From an uncultured Kushneria sp. (GTDB lineage Bacteria > Pseudomonadota > Gammaproteobacteria > Pseudomonadales > Halomonadaceae): a stretch of DNA of 64,000 nucleotides. The notes below the pieces were generated by a model. It searched no databases. It worked only from the letters and a program-made list of their open reading frames with translations, and was not told where the DNA came from. The position numbers and the translations under genes were made by a program. The DNA lies in assembly GCF_947497025.1 (NCBI RefSeq), contig NZ_CANMFC010000002.1, forward strand, positions 248,001 through 312,000, given 5' to 3'. Positions 27,175 through 39,409 of the stretch are shown one piece after another (within the stretch, counting starts at the first letter, position 1; each line of letters begins with the position of its first letter).

Positions 27175-28098
27175 ATGCGATTACTGATGCCGCGCCGCCG
27201 TTTTCTCATTGGAATGGCCTCGACCGGGCTGGCAGCACGCTGGCCCGGGGTACTGGCCGACAGCGAGCCGGCGCCGATCACCCGAACGATTCCTTCGACC
27301 GGCGAGCCCCTGCCGGTGATCGGCATGGGCACCTGGCGCACCTTCAACGTCGGCACTGATCCGGTACTGCTCGATCAGCGCGAGCAGATCCTTGATCTCT
27401 TTTTCCAGCGCGGCGGCAGGGTAGTGGATGCTTCCCCCATGTATGGCTCCGCGGAAGCCGTCGTCGGCGAGCTGGTCAAGCGGTTGGGCCGGCGGGAGGC
27501 GCTCTTTGCCGCCACCAAGGTCTGGACGCGCGATGAAAGCGATACCCGCGAAGCGGTGGCCCGGTCCGAGGCGCTCTGGGGCGTGGCACGCTTTGATCTA
27601 ATGCAGGTGCACAACCTGCTGGGGTGGGAGGGGCATCTGGCCACGCTTCAGGAGATGAAGGCTGAAGGCCGCCTGCGCTATATCGGTGTGACGACCTCCC
27701 ACGGGCGTCGCCACGACGATCTTGAACGAATCATGAGGCGTGAGCCGCTGGATTTCGTGCAGCTGACCTACAACATGGCCGATCGCGAGGCGGAGCGCAG
27801 GCTGCTGCCGCTGGCGCGCGAGCGAGGGATCGCGGTGATCGCCAACCGGCCCTTTCAGGGCGGGCGGCTGTTCGAGCGGGTTGGCTCACGTCCGCTGCCG
27901 GCGCTGGCCGGGGCGCTGGAGATAGACAGCTGGGCCGAATTCTTTCTCAAATTCGTCGTCTCGCACCCGGCCATGACCTGCGCCATACCGGCCACTACGC
28001 AGGTGGCCCACATGCGCGAGAACATGGGCGCGCTTTACGGTCGCCTGCCCGATGAGATGCAGCGCCGGCGCATGATCGATATCGTCAGGGAGCTATAG
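27175..28098 (+). CDS. Aldo/keto reductase with a twin-arginine (Tat) signal
   Basis: Residues 6-29 form a Tat-type signal (PRRRFLIGMASTGLAARWPG) so the folded, cofactor-loaded enzyme should be exported to the periplasm. The mature part has an aldo/keto reductase start (PVIGMGTWRTFN), the catalytic-tyrosine region (DASPMYGSAEAVVGEL) and a lysine in AATKVWT, then DLMQVHN. The length is 307 residues. ATG at 27175 follows GGGAG. It is followed three bases after its stop by a small membrane protein gene, suggesting co-expression. Periplasmic location for a nicotinamide-dependent fold is odd but is known for several families in this group. Substrate unknown. Confidence 0.85.
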   Translation: MRLLMPRRRFLIGMASTGLAARWPGVLADSEPAPITRTIPSTGEPLPVIGMGTWRTFNVGTDPVLLDQREQILDLFFQRGGRVVDASPMYGSAEAVVGELVKRLGRREALFAATKVWTRDESDTREAVARSEALWGVARFDLMQVHNLLGWEGHLATLQEMKAEGRLRYIGVTTSHGRRHDDLERIMRREPLDFVQLTYNMADREAERRLLPLARERGIAVIANRPFQGGRLFERVGSRPLPALAGALEIDSWAEFFLKFVVSHPAMTCAIPATTQVAHMRENMGALYGRLPDEMQRRRMIDIVREL

Positions 28099-28101
28099 CG
28101 C

Positions 28102-28752
28102 ATGGATTACGCACTGGGTGATTTTTTGATGTTCACACCCGAGGTGTATCTGCGCCTTTTCGAGCGAACCAACGAGGCGCTCGGGGTGGGGCTCTGGGGA
28201 GTGGTGGCCGTGCTGGTGACGATCCCGGTATTACTGTGCCGGGCGCCGACGCTTGTCAGGCGATTGGTGGCGGTGGCAATGGCGGCCGGCTGGGGGCTGA
28301 CGGCAGCACTTTTCATGATGCGGTTTTATGCCCCCATCAACTGGCCGGTGGGGCCCTTTGCCTGGGTCTTTGCGCTGGAGGCGGGGCTTTTGATGGTGGT
28401 AGCGGCACGGGTACCGCCGGCCAGGGTGAGGCTGGTCGCACTCGCCGGTGGGAGCGCGCTATTGCTGGCGCTGTCATGGGTGACGGTACGCGAGACCGAC
28501 ACGTGGCAGGCGATAGCGCTGCCCGGTGTGACGCCGGACATGACTGCGGCCACCACGGCAGTGCTTTTGATGGCCTGGCCGCGCCGCGCCCGGTGGGGGC
28601 TTCTGGTCATTCCGCTGCTGTGGTGCGCCTTCAGCGCGCTGGGGCACTGGGCCATGGGGCTGTGGTGGCCCATGGCCGTACCCGTCACCGGACTGGTATT
28701 CATACTGATGGCCGCACTGTGGCCGCCGCCGCGCTCACCCAGCGTCGAGTAA
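28102..28752 (+). CDS. Small multi-pass membrane protein, possibly DUF6064-like
   Basis: I do not recognise this gene with certainty. The 216-residue product has about six hydrophobic helices and a start (MDYALGDFLMFTPEVYLRLF) resembling the DUF6064 family of unknown function. There are no charged catalytic motifs. It starts three bases after the stop of the Tat-exported aldo/keto reductase and shares its orientation, so a functional link such as membrane anchoring or electron supply is possible, but that is speculation. It has no signal for lipoprotein processing. Confidence 0.7.
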   Translation: MDYALGDFLMFTPEVYLRLFERTNEALGVGLWGVVAVLVTIPVLLCRAPTLVRRLVAVAMAAGWGLTAALFMMRFYAPINWPVGPFAWVFALEAGLLMVVAARVPPARVRLVALAGGSALLLALSWVTVRETDTWQAIALPGVTPDMTAATTAVLLMAWPRRARWGLLVIPLLWCAFSALGHWAMGLWWPMAVPVTGLVFILMAALWPPPRSPSVE

Positions 28753-28757
28753 CGCGT

Positions 28758-29741
28758 TTATTGATACTCGCTGTGAGCCAGCGGGGTCTGTACGCCTGGC
28801 GCCATCTGCTGGCGCCACTGCTCGCGACAGAAGCGAAAGCGCTCGGCCGGACGCCCGCCGGTGGCGGTATCCACCGCACCGGTAGGCACTACCAGGCCGG
28901 TGCGATCCAGCGAACGGCGAAAGTTCTGCTTGTGCAGGCGACAGCCAATGATTGCTTCGATGGTCAGCTGAAGCTGGGAGAGGGTAAAATGCTCGGGCAG
29001 CAAATCGAAGATCACCGGTCGATAGCGCAGCTTGCCGCGCAGGCGATCCATGGCGGTGGCGAGAATGCGGCGGTGATCGGACATCAGGGGCTCACCCGGC
29101 AGGGTCGTGATGACTTCGGCATGATCATGATGCTGCGCTTCAGGGGCGAGCCCTGCCTCATATAACAGCTCGAAGCGTTCCAGTACCCGGGTATCGACCC
29201 AGCGCGCGCCGTTCAGGCCAAAGGCCAGCTGAGTGCGCTGGCGCCTCGCCTCGCGGGTCGTCTCGTCAGGGGCGGCCATCACCCAGCGGGACAGTGCCGG
29301 AGCGATGATCATGTCGATCATCGCCGGACGACCGTGACGATAATCTTCCCACGGAAAATGGTCATACCAGCTGGCCCAGAGCGTCTGTTCGTCGCGTAGC
29401 GCCTGCTGCTGCGACACCAGCCCCAGATGGCCGATGGAAATATGGCGCGTGATTTCGCCGGTCGCGTCCGGCTCGAGACGGTCCTGGTCGCCGAAGGTGT
29501 AGAGCTGCTCGACGTAGTCCAGTGCCAGCCCGGTCTGGTGAGCGACCCGGTCACGAAGGCCCAGCTCAAAGGTGCGGTGATGGCGCGGATCGAAGTCACC
29601 TGCCGGCAGCATGGGGGCGCGACAGCGATCACTGGAGCGCGTGAGCAGGACGGTGGGGGTTGCCGACTCCATGGCAATGACGACGGCGGAGAGTTCGATG
29701 GCAATGACAGTGCTGTCTGGCATGGTGACGGCCCGGGGCAT
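28758..29741 (-). CDS. NrtR-like transcriptional regulator (degenerate Nudix domain plus winged helix)
   Basis: The N-terminal ~165 residues follow a Nudix fold, but the Nudix box is degraded: where GX5EX7REUXEEXGU is expected there is GLRDRVAHQTGL, so hydrolase activity is unlikely. The C-terminal half (from about residue 220) contains a winged-helix region, ending LTIEAIIGCRLHKQNFRRSLDRTGLVVPTG, as in NrtR regulators that sense ADP-ribose and control NAD genes. Nearby nadA-nadC are plausible targets. ATG at 29741 or 29723 could be the start; neither has a strong binding site. Confidence 0.8.
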   Translation of the reverse strand: MPRAVTMPDSTVIAIELSAVVIAMESATPTVLLTRSSDRCRAPMLPAGDFDPRHHRTFELGLRDRVAHQTGLALDYVEQLYTFGDQDRLEPDATGEITRHISIGHLGLVSQQQALRDEQTLWASWYDHFPWEDYRHGRPAMIDMIIAPALSRWVMAAPDETTREARRQRTQLAFGLNGARWVDTRVLERFELLYEAGLAPEAQHHDHAEVITTLPGEPLMSDHRRILATAMDRLRGKLRYRPVIFDLLPEHFTLSQLQLTIEAIIGCRLHKQNFRRSLDRTGLVVPTGAVDTATGGRPAERFRFCREQWRQQMAPGVQTPLAHSEYQ

Positions 29742-29808
29742 TCCGTGATCGGCAGAGGGTTACGGCGGCACTATTGTGTCACAACCGTCTCCTGCATGGC
29801 GGATAAAG

Positions 29809-29836
29809 AAAAACCCCTGCCGTGGCAGGGGTTTTC
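29809..29836 (-). terminator. Rho-independent terminator after yidC
   Basis: On the minus strand the stem AACCCCTGCC / GGCAGGGGTT (with a short CAC-type loop) is followed by TTTTTCTTT. It lies 26 bp beyond the yidC stop and closes the rpmH-rnpA-yidC operon. Confidence 0.88.
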
Positions 29837-29860
29837 GGTGTGGCGAGTGCCACGTACGGC

Positions 29861-31546
29861 CTAGACCGTCTTTTCCTTGTCGACATCACTGTTTTCGATA
29901 CGCTTGGTGATGAAGTACTGCTGCGTGATCGAGAGCAGGTTGTTGGTAATCCAGTAGATCACCAGGCCTGCCGGGAACCACAGGAAGAAGAAGGTGAAGA
30001 CAATCGGCAGCATCTTCATGATCTTCGCCTGTGTGGGGTCCGGCGGTGTCGGGTTGAGCTGCTGCTGCAGGAACATGGTCAGACCCATGATGATCGGCAG
30101 GATAAAGTAGGGATCCTGCGCCGACAGATCATGAATCCACAGCATGAACGGTGCATGGCGCAGTTCGATGGACTCCATCAGCATCCAGTACAGCGCGATG
30201 AACACCGGCATCTGGATCACGATCGGCAGACAGCCGCCCAGAGGATTGATCTTCTCCTTCTGGTAGAACTTCATCATCTCCTGCGACATCTTCTGACGGT
30301 CGTCGCCGTGCAGTTCCTTGATGCGCTTCATCTCGGGGCCCATCTTGCGCATCCTGGCCATCGACTTGTAGGCAGTGGCAGAGAGCGGGAAGAGAACGGC
30401 CTTGACCAGCACGGTCAGCAGGATGATGGAGAAGCCCCAGTTGCCGATCAGCGCATGAATGTGCGTCAGCAGCCAGAACAGCGGGTTGGCGAGGAACCAC
30501 AGCCAGCCGAAATCAACCGTCAGCTGCAGGTGCGGCGCCACGGCTTCAAGGCGTTCGTGCTCCTTGGGCCCCATATAAAGCGTGGCCGAGAGATCACCGT
30601 TCTGACCCGGTGCCACGGTTTCGCTGGGGCTGGCAAAGGCCGCCACGTTGCGCCCACGCTGATCGACGTCGGCATAATACAGGTTCTGCTGATCCTGATT
30701 GGGCGCCCAGGCGGTGGTGAAGTAGTGCTGAATCATCGCCACCCAGCCACCGCGGACATCGGCATTGTTGAACTTGCCGTTTTGAATGTCTTCGAAGCTG
30801 ACCTTCTGATAGTGATCATCCGGCGATGAGAAGGCCGCGCCCAGGTAGGCATGCATGCCGACACCGGCGCCGCTGGTCGGGTCGTCGCTGTTGTCACGGG
30901 CCAGCTGACCGATGAAACGTGCCGAGACGGGCGTCTGCGAGGTGTTGTCGATCAGATAGTCGACCTTCACCTTGTAGCTGTCGCGCTCGAAGGTGAAGCG
31001 CTTGATGATGTTGACGCCGTTGACGGTCGCGTTCATGTCGACCTGAAGCGACTGTTGATCATCCCCCAGCTGGTAACTGGTCTGCTCGGGTCGGAAGGTG
31101 ATCCGGCCCTTGTGGCCTTCCATCTGCAGTCCGGAGCGCGCGATATAGCTGCGGCGCTGATCATCGGAGAGCAGAACGAAGGGGGCGTCGCTATCAAGGC
31201 GCTGCAGATGCTTTGGCAGGGCGGCATAGACGATATCGCCACCGCGCGGATCGATGCGCAGGTCAAGAGCATCGGTACGAACGCTGATCAGGCTGGTGTT
31301 CTGGGCATCAGCGCTATCGGGGCTGTCGGTGGTGTTGCCGGGCTGCGGTGTGCTGGCCCGGTCATTACCGGTATCGGGCGCATCGAGCGACTGCTCACCG
31401 GGTTCAACGTCACTGCTTTGCTGGGACAGGGCGGGAGGCGCTTCATCCGGTCGGTCGTTTTGCCCGTGATCATTGCTCCATTGAATGATCATCAGGTAGG
31501 CAAGTACGGCCAGCGGGATGACAAAAAGAAGTCGTTTCAGATCCAT
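29861..31546 (-). CDS. yidC: Membrane protein insertase YidC
   Basis: YidC inserts and folds inner-membrane proteins, alone or with the Sec translocon. The 561-residue protein has an N-terminal anchor (LLFVIPLAVLAYLMII), a large periplasmic domain (about residues 55-350), and the conserved five-helix core at the end (ANPLFWLLTHIHALIGNWGFSIILL and PLGGCLPIVIQMPVFIALYW). It follows rnpA in the usual order, but the gap between them (78 bp) is too small for yidD, which is normally there. Confidence 0.97.
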   Translation of the reverse strand: MDLKRLLFVIPLAVLAYLMIIQWSNDHGQNDRPDEAPPALSQQSSDVEPGEQSLDAPDTGNDRASTPQPGNTTDSPDSADAQNTSLISVRTDALDLRIDPRGGDIVYAALPKHLQRLDSDAPFVLLSDDQRRSYIARSGLQMEGHKGRITFRPEQTSYQLGDDQQSLQVDMNATVNGVNIIKRFTFERDSYKVKVDYLIDNTSQTPVSARFIGQLARDNSDDPTSGAGVGMHAYLGAAFSSPDDHYQKVSFEDIQNGKFNNADVRGGWVAMIQHYFTTAWAPNQDQQNLYYADVDQRGRNVAAFASPSETVAPGQNGDLSATLYMGPKEHERLEAVAPHLQLTVDFGWLWFLANPLFWLLTHIHALIGNWGFSIILLTVLVKAVLFPLSATAYKSMARMRKMGPEMKRIKELHGDDRQKMSQEMMKFYQKEKINPLGGCLPIVIQMPVFIALYWMLMESIELRHAPFMLWIHDLSAQDPYFILPIIMGLTMFLQQQLNPTPPDPTQAKIMKMLPIVFTFFFLWFPAGLVIYWITNNLLSITQQYFITKRIENSDVDKEKTV

Positions 31547-31624
31547 TGGGATTGCCCGGTGGGAAAATGTCGACGCGGCGCAAGAAAACGACGGGTCGCA
31601 CTCGACGGTTCGTCGCGCCTCGTA

Positions 31625-32002
31625 TTATTGCTGATGCTCCGGCTGGCGTTTGACGTCCTTTTCAAGGCGTCGCCACATACCGTGAAGCTGTCTGGCCAGT
31701 GTTTCCGAGTCAATCTCGTGCACGCCCTTGCGTGACAGCACGACGATATCCACGCTCGGCAACCATTGCTGGCGCAGTCGCACCGATTCTCGAGTCAAAC
31801 GCTTGAGACGGTTGCGATCCACGGCTCGGCGTACGTTCTTTTTGCTGAACACCAGCCCTACACGAACGTGACCGAGATTGTTCGGGGTCGCGAGTGCGAG
31901 AAGCCCCTTGCCGTGAATCCTGAAACTGGCATGTTCGAAAACATGACGGTATTCCCCGGCGGTCAGGATTCTGAGACCGCGGGGAAATCCCTGATTGGTC
32001 AT
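31625..32002 (-). CDS. rnpA: Ribonuclease P protein component
   Basis: This small basic protein (125 residues) binds the catalytic RNase P RNA and helps it process tRNA 5' ends. The RNR signature is present in KKNVRRAVDRNRLKRLTRESVR. It starts 25 bp after the rpmH stop, the classic rpmH-rnpA arrangement in bacteria. Base composition is normal for the window. Confidence 0.96.
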   Translation of the reverse strand: MTNQGFPRGLRILTAGEYRHVFEHASFRIHGKGLLALATPNNLGHVRVGLVFSKKNVRRAVDRNRLKRLTRESVRLRQQWLPSVDIVVLSRKGVHEIDSETLARQLHGMWRRLEKDVKRQPEHQQ

Positions 32003-32027
32003 GAGCTCGGCTGATCCGTTAAAAAGA

Positions 32028-32162
32028 TCAGGCGCTCAGGCGCTTGCGACCCTTGGCGCGGCGACGCGAGATGACCTGACGGCCGTTCTTGGTGGCCATG
32101 CGAGCGCGAAAACCGTGGTTACGCTTGCGCTTGAGCACACTGGGCTGGAAAGTACGTTTCAT
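32028..32162 (-). CDS. rpmH: 50S ribosomal protein L34
   Basis: A 44-residue basic protein, [15 protein letters not shown] through KGRKRLSA, is the L34 consensus. Only the last part of a longer open frame that extends to 32333 is real: the extension is the non-coding origin region. It is the first gene of the leftward rpmH-rnpA-yidC operon. Confidence 0.97.
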   Translation of the reverse strand: MKRTFQPSVLKRKRNHGFRARMATKNGRQVISRRRAKGRKRLSA

Positions 32163-32494
32163 GGTTGCGATTCCCGAATTGAGACTTGAATGATCGGTGA
32201 CACCGATGCCCTCAAAATCGAGGCGCACGGGGGTCAAGAGCCGGGATTCTAGAGAATTCAACGAAGACGTGCAATTTTTATCCACGCATGAAAAACAAGC
32301 GGATGTGCATAACTTTGTGCACAAGCCGCGCATGTCATTTTTCCAGGGCCATCTGTACGACCCGGAGAGGCCCGGATAGTGAGGATAAGGTTATCCACAG
32401 AGGGTTTTGTTCGCCAACCCGGTGTGGATAACCTGTAGCGCGGGCGTTACACTACTGCCCCGTTTACACGACTCACCATTGATAGAGGTCGCGT
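32163..32494. other. oriC: Candidate chromosomal replication origin (oriC) between rpmH and dnaA
   Basis: This 332-bp spacer separates the divergent rpmH and dnaA genes, the standard position of oriC in Pseudomonas and many relatives. It contains DnaA boxes at 32278-32286 (TTATCCACG, one mismatch), 32304-32312 (TGTGCATAA, minus), 32391-32399 (TTATCCACA, perfect) and 32423-32431 (TGTGGATAA, minus, perfect), and an A/T-rich stretch around 32255-32300. It also has to contain the divergent promoters. A separate origin elsewhere cannot be excluded because the segment is short. Confidence 0.65.
32389..32433. promoter_or_regulatory. Paired inverted DnaA boxes upstream of dnaA
   Basis: GGTTATCCACA and TGTGGATAACC face each other across a 23-bp gap, about 62 bp before the dnaA start. 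Both are perfect 9-mer DnaA boxes extended by two bases. Besides origin function, this position suits DnaA autoregulation of its own promoter. Confidence 0.65.
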
Positions 32495-34042
32495 GTGTCC
32501 ATCGCTCTCTGGCAGCAATGTCTTGACTATTTACAGGATGAACTGAGCTCTCAGCAGTTCAATACCTGGATCCGTCCCCTGCAGGCCGAAAGCGGTTCCA
32601 GTGACCACGAACTCTCCCTGCTGGCCCCCAATCGTTTTGTGCGTGACTGGGTCAATGACAAGTATTTAAAGCGCATCAACGAGCTGATGCGCGAGCTGGC
32701 TCAGGGTCGTCCGCCGAAGGTGTCGCTGGACATCGGCAGTCGCCGCACGGTATCCAATCCCGTGTCACGGTCGGCGGATGCGCCGCAGCAAAACGGTTCT
32801 GCACCACAGGGCAGTACCGCTGCGCGCACTCAGGAGAGCTGGTCTACGGGCGTGACCCGTACGTCTTCGGCGCCCATGCCGCCTTCGCCGCCAACCTCCC
32901 CTCGTGGCGACTATCAGGACGAGCGTGAAATCCCCGCGGCGCCGCCTTCCGGCAACACCATGGGTGGACGACGCAGCGACAGTGGCGAGCGCCAGGTGCA
33001 GGTCGAAGGCAGCATCCGCCATCAAAGCGGTCTCAACCCGGGTTTTACCTTCGAAACCTTTGTCGAGGGCAAGTCCAACCAGCTGGCGCGGGCTGCATCG
33101 CGCCAGGTGGCCGAAAATCCCGGTGGCGCCTACAACCCGCTGTTCCTTTATGGCGGTGTGGGTCTGGGTAAAACGCACCTGATGCACGCCGTCGGCAACC
33201 ACCTGGCCGGTCTTCGAGACAACGCCCGGGTGGTCTATCTGCATTCCGAGCGCTTCGTGGCCGACATGGTCAAGGCGCTGCAGCTCAACGCCATCAACGA
33301 CTTCAAGCGCTTTTATCGCAGCGTCGATGCGCTGTTGATTGATGATATCCAGTTCTTTGCCGGCAAGGAGCGCTCTCAGGAGGAGTTCTTCCATACCTTC
33401 AACGCCCTGCTTGAAGGCGGCCAGCAGATGATTCTGACCTCGGACCGCTACCCCAAGGAGATCAGCGGTGTCGAGGAGCGCCTGAAATCGCGCTTTGGCT
33501 GGGGCCTGACGGTCGCCATCGAGCCGCCGGAGCTTGAAACACGCGTCGCGATTCTGATGAAAAAGGCCGAGCAGGCCAAGGCGGATCTGCCGCACGATGC
33601 TGCCTTTTTCATCGCCCAGAAGATCCGCTCCAACGTGCGCGAGCTGGAAGGCGCGCTCAAGAAGGTGATCGCGGACTCCCACTTCATGGGGCAGCCCATC
33701 AATCAGGAGTTCATCCGCGAATCGCTCAAGGATCTGCTGGCGCTGCAGGACAAGCAGGTGGGCGTGGACAACATCCAGCGCACCGTGGCCGAGTACTACA
33801 AGATCAAGGTGGCCGATCTGCACTCCAAGCGCCGCTCGCGCTCGGTGGCCCGCCCGCGGCAGGTCGCCATGGCGCTGGCCAAGGAGCTGACCAACCACAG
33901 TCTGCCCGAGATCGGTGATGCCTTCGGCGGTCGTGATCACACCACGGTGCTGCATGCCTGCCGCAAGGTGGTGGAGCTGCGCGAAGAGAACTCCGATATC
34001 CGCGAAGACTACAAGAACCTGCTGCGTCTTTTGACCAGCTGA
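32495..34042 (+). CDS. dnaA: Chromosomal replication initiator DnaA
   Basis: DnaA binds origin boxes and opens the duplex with ATP. All four domains are visible: domain I (residues 1-85, [13 protein letters not shown]... NTWIRPL), a long proline/serine-rich linker (about 85-175), the AAA+ domain with Walker A GGVGLGKT at 220-227 and DDIQFF, and the DNA-binding domain with [14 protein letters not shown] and [12 protein letters not shown]. The 515-residue size reflects the long linker. The GTG start at 32495 gives the standard N-terminus. Confidence 0.97.
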   Translation: MSIALWQQCLDYLQDELSSQQFNTWIRPLQAESGSSDHELSLLAPNRFVRDWVNDKYLKRINELMRELAQGRPPKVSLDIGSRRTVSNPVSRSADAPQQNGSAPQGSTAARTQESWSTGVTRTSSAPMPPSPPTSPRGDYQDEREIPAAPPSGNTMGGRRSDSGERQVQVEGSIRHQSGLNPGFTFETFVEGKSNQLARAASRQVAENPGGAYNPLFLYGGVGLGKTHLMHAVGNHLAGLRDNARVVYLHSERFVADMVKALQLNAINDFKRFYRSVDALLIDDIQFFAGKERSQEEFFHTFNALLEGGQQMILTSDRYPKEISGVEERLKSRFGWGLTVAIEPPELETRVAILMKKAEQAKADLPHDAAFFIAQKIRSNVRELEGALKKVIADSHFMGQPINQEFIRESLKDLLALQDKQVGVDNIQRTVAEYYKIKVADLHSKRRSRSVARPRQVAMALAKELTNHSLPEIGDAFGGRDHTTVLHACRKVVELREENSDIREDYKNLLRLLTS

Positions 34043-34136
34043 TGACCAGGCGTCTGGCTGATGCCACGCCCTCATCGGCGGTGACCGACATGACAACACT
34101 GTGGCCGGAACAAGAGCCTGAAAAGAGTGGAGCCCC

Positions 34137-35240
34137 ATGAAATTTTCCATTTCGCGTGAAGCCCTGCTGCGCCCGCTATCGCTGGTAGCGGGCGTGGTTG
34201 AGCGCCGTCAGACCCTGCCGGTGCTCTCCAATGTCCTGTTAACGGTCAGCGATGACGAACTGTCGCTGACCGGTACCGATCTCGAGGTCGAGCTGATCGG
34301 TCGCGTCGCGCCCTCGAGCATCGAGGAAAGCGGCGCGGTGACCGTCCCGGCGCGCAAGCTGATGGACATCTGCAAGTCGCTGCCCGATCAGTCCGAGATT
34401 ACCCTGGCCATCGAGGAGGGCCGGGCGCTGCTGCGTTCGGGGCGCTCGCGCTTTACGCTGTCGACCCTGCCGGCGGCCGAGTTCCCCAGCATCGATGAAA
34501 ATCAGGGCAGTACCGAACTGACCCTGCCGCGGCGCACCCTCAAGCAGCTGATCGACGCCACCGGGTTTGCGATGGCGCAGCAGGATGTGCGCTATTACCT
34601 TAACGGCATGCTCATCGAGCTGCGCGATCATCTGGTCCGCACCGTGGCCACCGATGGCCACCGTCTGGCGGTCTGCTCACGCAGCGCCGATATCTCGCTT
34701 GAGGAACCGCAGCGTCTGATCCTGCCACGCAAGGGCGTGGTGGAGCTTTCGCGCCTGCTGGATGACAGCGACGAGCCGATCACGCTCATGCTGGGGGCCA
34801 GCCATCTGCGCGTCCGCACCGGGGCCTACACCTTTACCTCGCGGCTGGTCGACGGCAAATTCCCGGACTACGAGCGGGTGATCCCGAAAGGCGGCGACAA
34901 GCAGATTCTGGCCGAGCGTGGCGAGCTGCGTCAGGTGCTCTCACGAACCGCCATTCTTTCCAACGAGAAGTACCGTGGTGTGCGGCTCAATCTGGAAGCG
35001 GGTAATCTGCGGGTGCTTGCCAACAATCCCGAGCAGGAAGAGGCCGAAGAGAACGTGGCGATCGACTACAGCGGCAGCGCGCTGGAGATCGGCTTCAACG
35101 TCGGCTATCTGATCGATGTGCTCAGCGTGTTGGACACCGATCAGGTTCAGCTGACGCTGTCCGATCCCAACAGCAGTGCGCTGCTGGAAGCGCCTGGCGG
35201 CGGCGATGCCATGTACGTCGTCATGCCGATGCGGCTCTGA
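34137..35240 (+). CDS. dnaN: DNA polymerase III beta sliding clamp
   Basis: DnaN is the ring that tethers the replicative polymerase. It begins MKFSISREALLRPLSLVAGVVERRQTLP and ends with the conserved YVVMPMRL. The 367 residues match the usual three-domain clamp. It lies 94 bp after dnaA and is followed by recF after 81 bp, in the canonical dnaA-dnaN-recF-gyrB order. Confidence 0.98.
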   Translation: MKFSISREALLRPLSLVAGVVERRQTLPVLSNVLLTVSDDELSLTGTDLEVELIGRVAPSSIEESGAVTVPARKLMDICKSLPDQSEITLAIEEGRALLRSGRSRFTLSTLPAAEFPSIDENQGSTELTLPRRTLKQLIDATGFAMAQQDVRYYLNGMLIELRDHLVRTVATDGHRLAVCSRSADISLEEPQRLILPRKGVVELSRLLDDSDEPITLMLGASHLRVRTGAYTFTSRLVDGKFPDYERVIPKGGDKQILAERGELRQVLSRTAILSNEKYRGVRLNLEAGNLRVLANNPEQEEAEENVAIDYSGSALEIGFNVGYLIDVLSVLDTDQVQLTLSDPNSSALLEAPGGGDAMYVVMPMRL

Positions 35241-35321
35241 CGTTTTTGCGCCATCGCCTGCCAGCTTGTCTGCCACACCAGCGCCCGGCATCGGTCGGGC
35301 GCGCGTCCCTTCGGGATCGTC

Positions 35322-38851
<3,530 letters not shown>

Positions 38852-38875
38852 TCCGGCCATCTTTGCGTCTGATCC

Positions 38876-38905
38876 AACCGGAGCCCTGTGCTCCGGTTTT
38901 TTTAT
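38876..38905 (+). terminator. Rho-independent terminator after gyrB
   Basis: AACCGGAG / CTCCGGTT stem with a CCCTGTG loop followed by seven T residues, 24 bp after the gyrB stop. The stop codon of the converging C39-like gene lies at the end of the T run. Confidence 0.9.
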
Positions 38906-39336
38906 GCCGGGTCGATTTCGATCCACCACTTTGGCTTCATGCGGCCAAAGTCACGGCGCACGTTGTGCTTGAGTGCCGCCTTTGAGTCCAGCACCACACT
39001 CTCTCCCGCCTCGCGCACGAACACGACCCAGTGCCAGAAGGGCACCCCGTCGATGAGGCGCCACTTGATCGCCAGCAGCGCCCGATCCGGTAGATCCTCC
39101 CAGCCGGTAAAGGAACGCTCGTTCGGGGCCGTATCAATGTCCAGCGCACGCAGCAGTCTTCTCACATGGGCCGTGTTCGACCAGAGCGTGCGATCACCGG
39201 CATGAATACCCAGCTCGGCGGCGCGGCTGCGAGCGGTGTCGTACGTCAGTCCGGCCAGTGCCGCGCAGGCGGCAATGCCACAGCCGGAGGGTTCCTTTTG
39301 AATGACGGGCAATGTGGTTTGAACGGCAGCGGTCAT
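38902..39336 (-). CDS. Stand-alone C39-like cysteine peptidase-fold protein
   Basis: A 144-residue protein with a cysteine-peptidase pattern: the oxyanion glutamine and nucleophile in QKEPSGCGIAACAALAG, the histidine in PFWHWVVFVREA, and an acidic partner in VVLDSKAALKH. This matches the C39-like family seen in bacteriocin leader peptidases, but there is no transporter domain and no signal peptide, so it would act in the cytoplasm. ATG at 39336, eight bases after AAGGA, is better than the frame start at 39411, which overlaps the divergent promoter. Its substrate is unknown. Confidence 0.72.
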   Translation of the reverse strand: MTAAVQTTLPVIQKEPSGCGIAACAALAGLTYDTARSRAAELGIHAGDRTLWSNTAHVRRLLRALDIDTAPNERSFTGWEDLPDRALLAIKWRLIDGVPFWHWVVFVREAGESVVLDSKAALKHNVRRDFGRMKPKWWIEIDPA

Positions 39337-39352
39337 GACGTGATCCTTTTGC

Positions 39353-39383
39353 TTGACCTGGAGTGCGCTCCAGGCCGTAACCT
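39353..39383 (+). promoter_or_regulatory. MerR-type promoter and operator for the merR-CMD operon
   Basis: A -35 element TTGACC (39353-39358) and a -10 element TAACCT (39378-39383) are separated by 19 bp, the over-long spacing that MerR-family activators correct by twisting DNA. The spacer is centred on a perfect dyad CCTGGAG-TGCG-CTCCAGG (39357-39374). It lies 27 bp before the MerR gene, so autoregulation is expected. Confidence 0.82.
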
Positions 39384-39409
39384 CTTCGTCATCCGTACGG
39401 GAGGGATGC

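Noticed and set aside
32765-34150. 461-codon minus-strand frame opposite dnaA
   Set aside because: dnaA is unambiguous; this frame has no binding site or domain.
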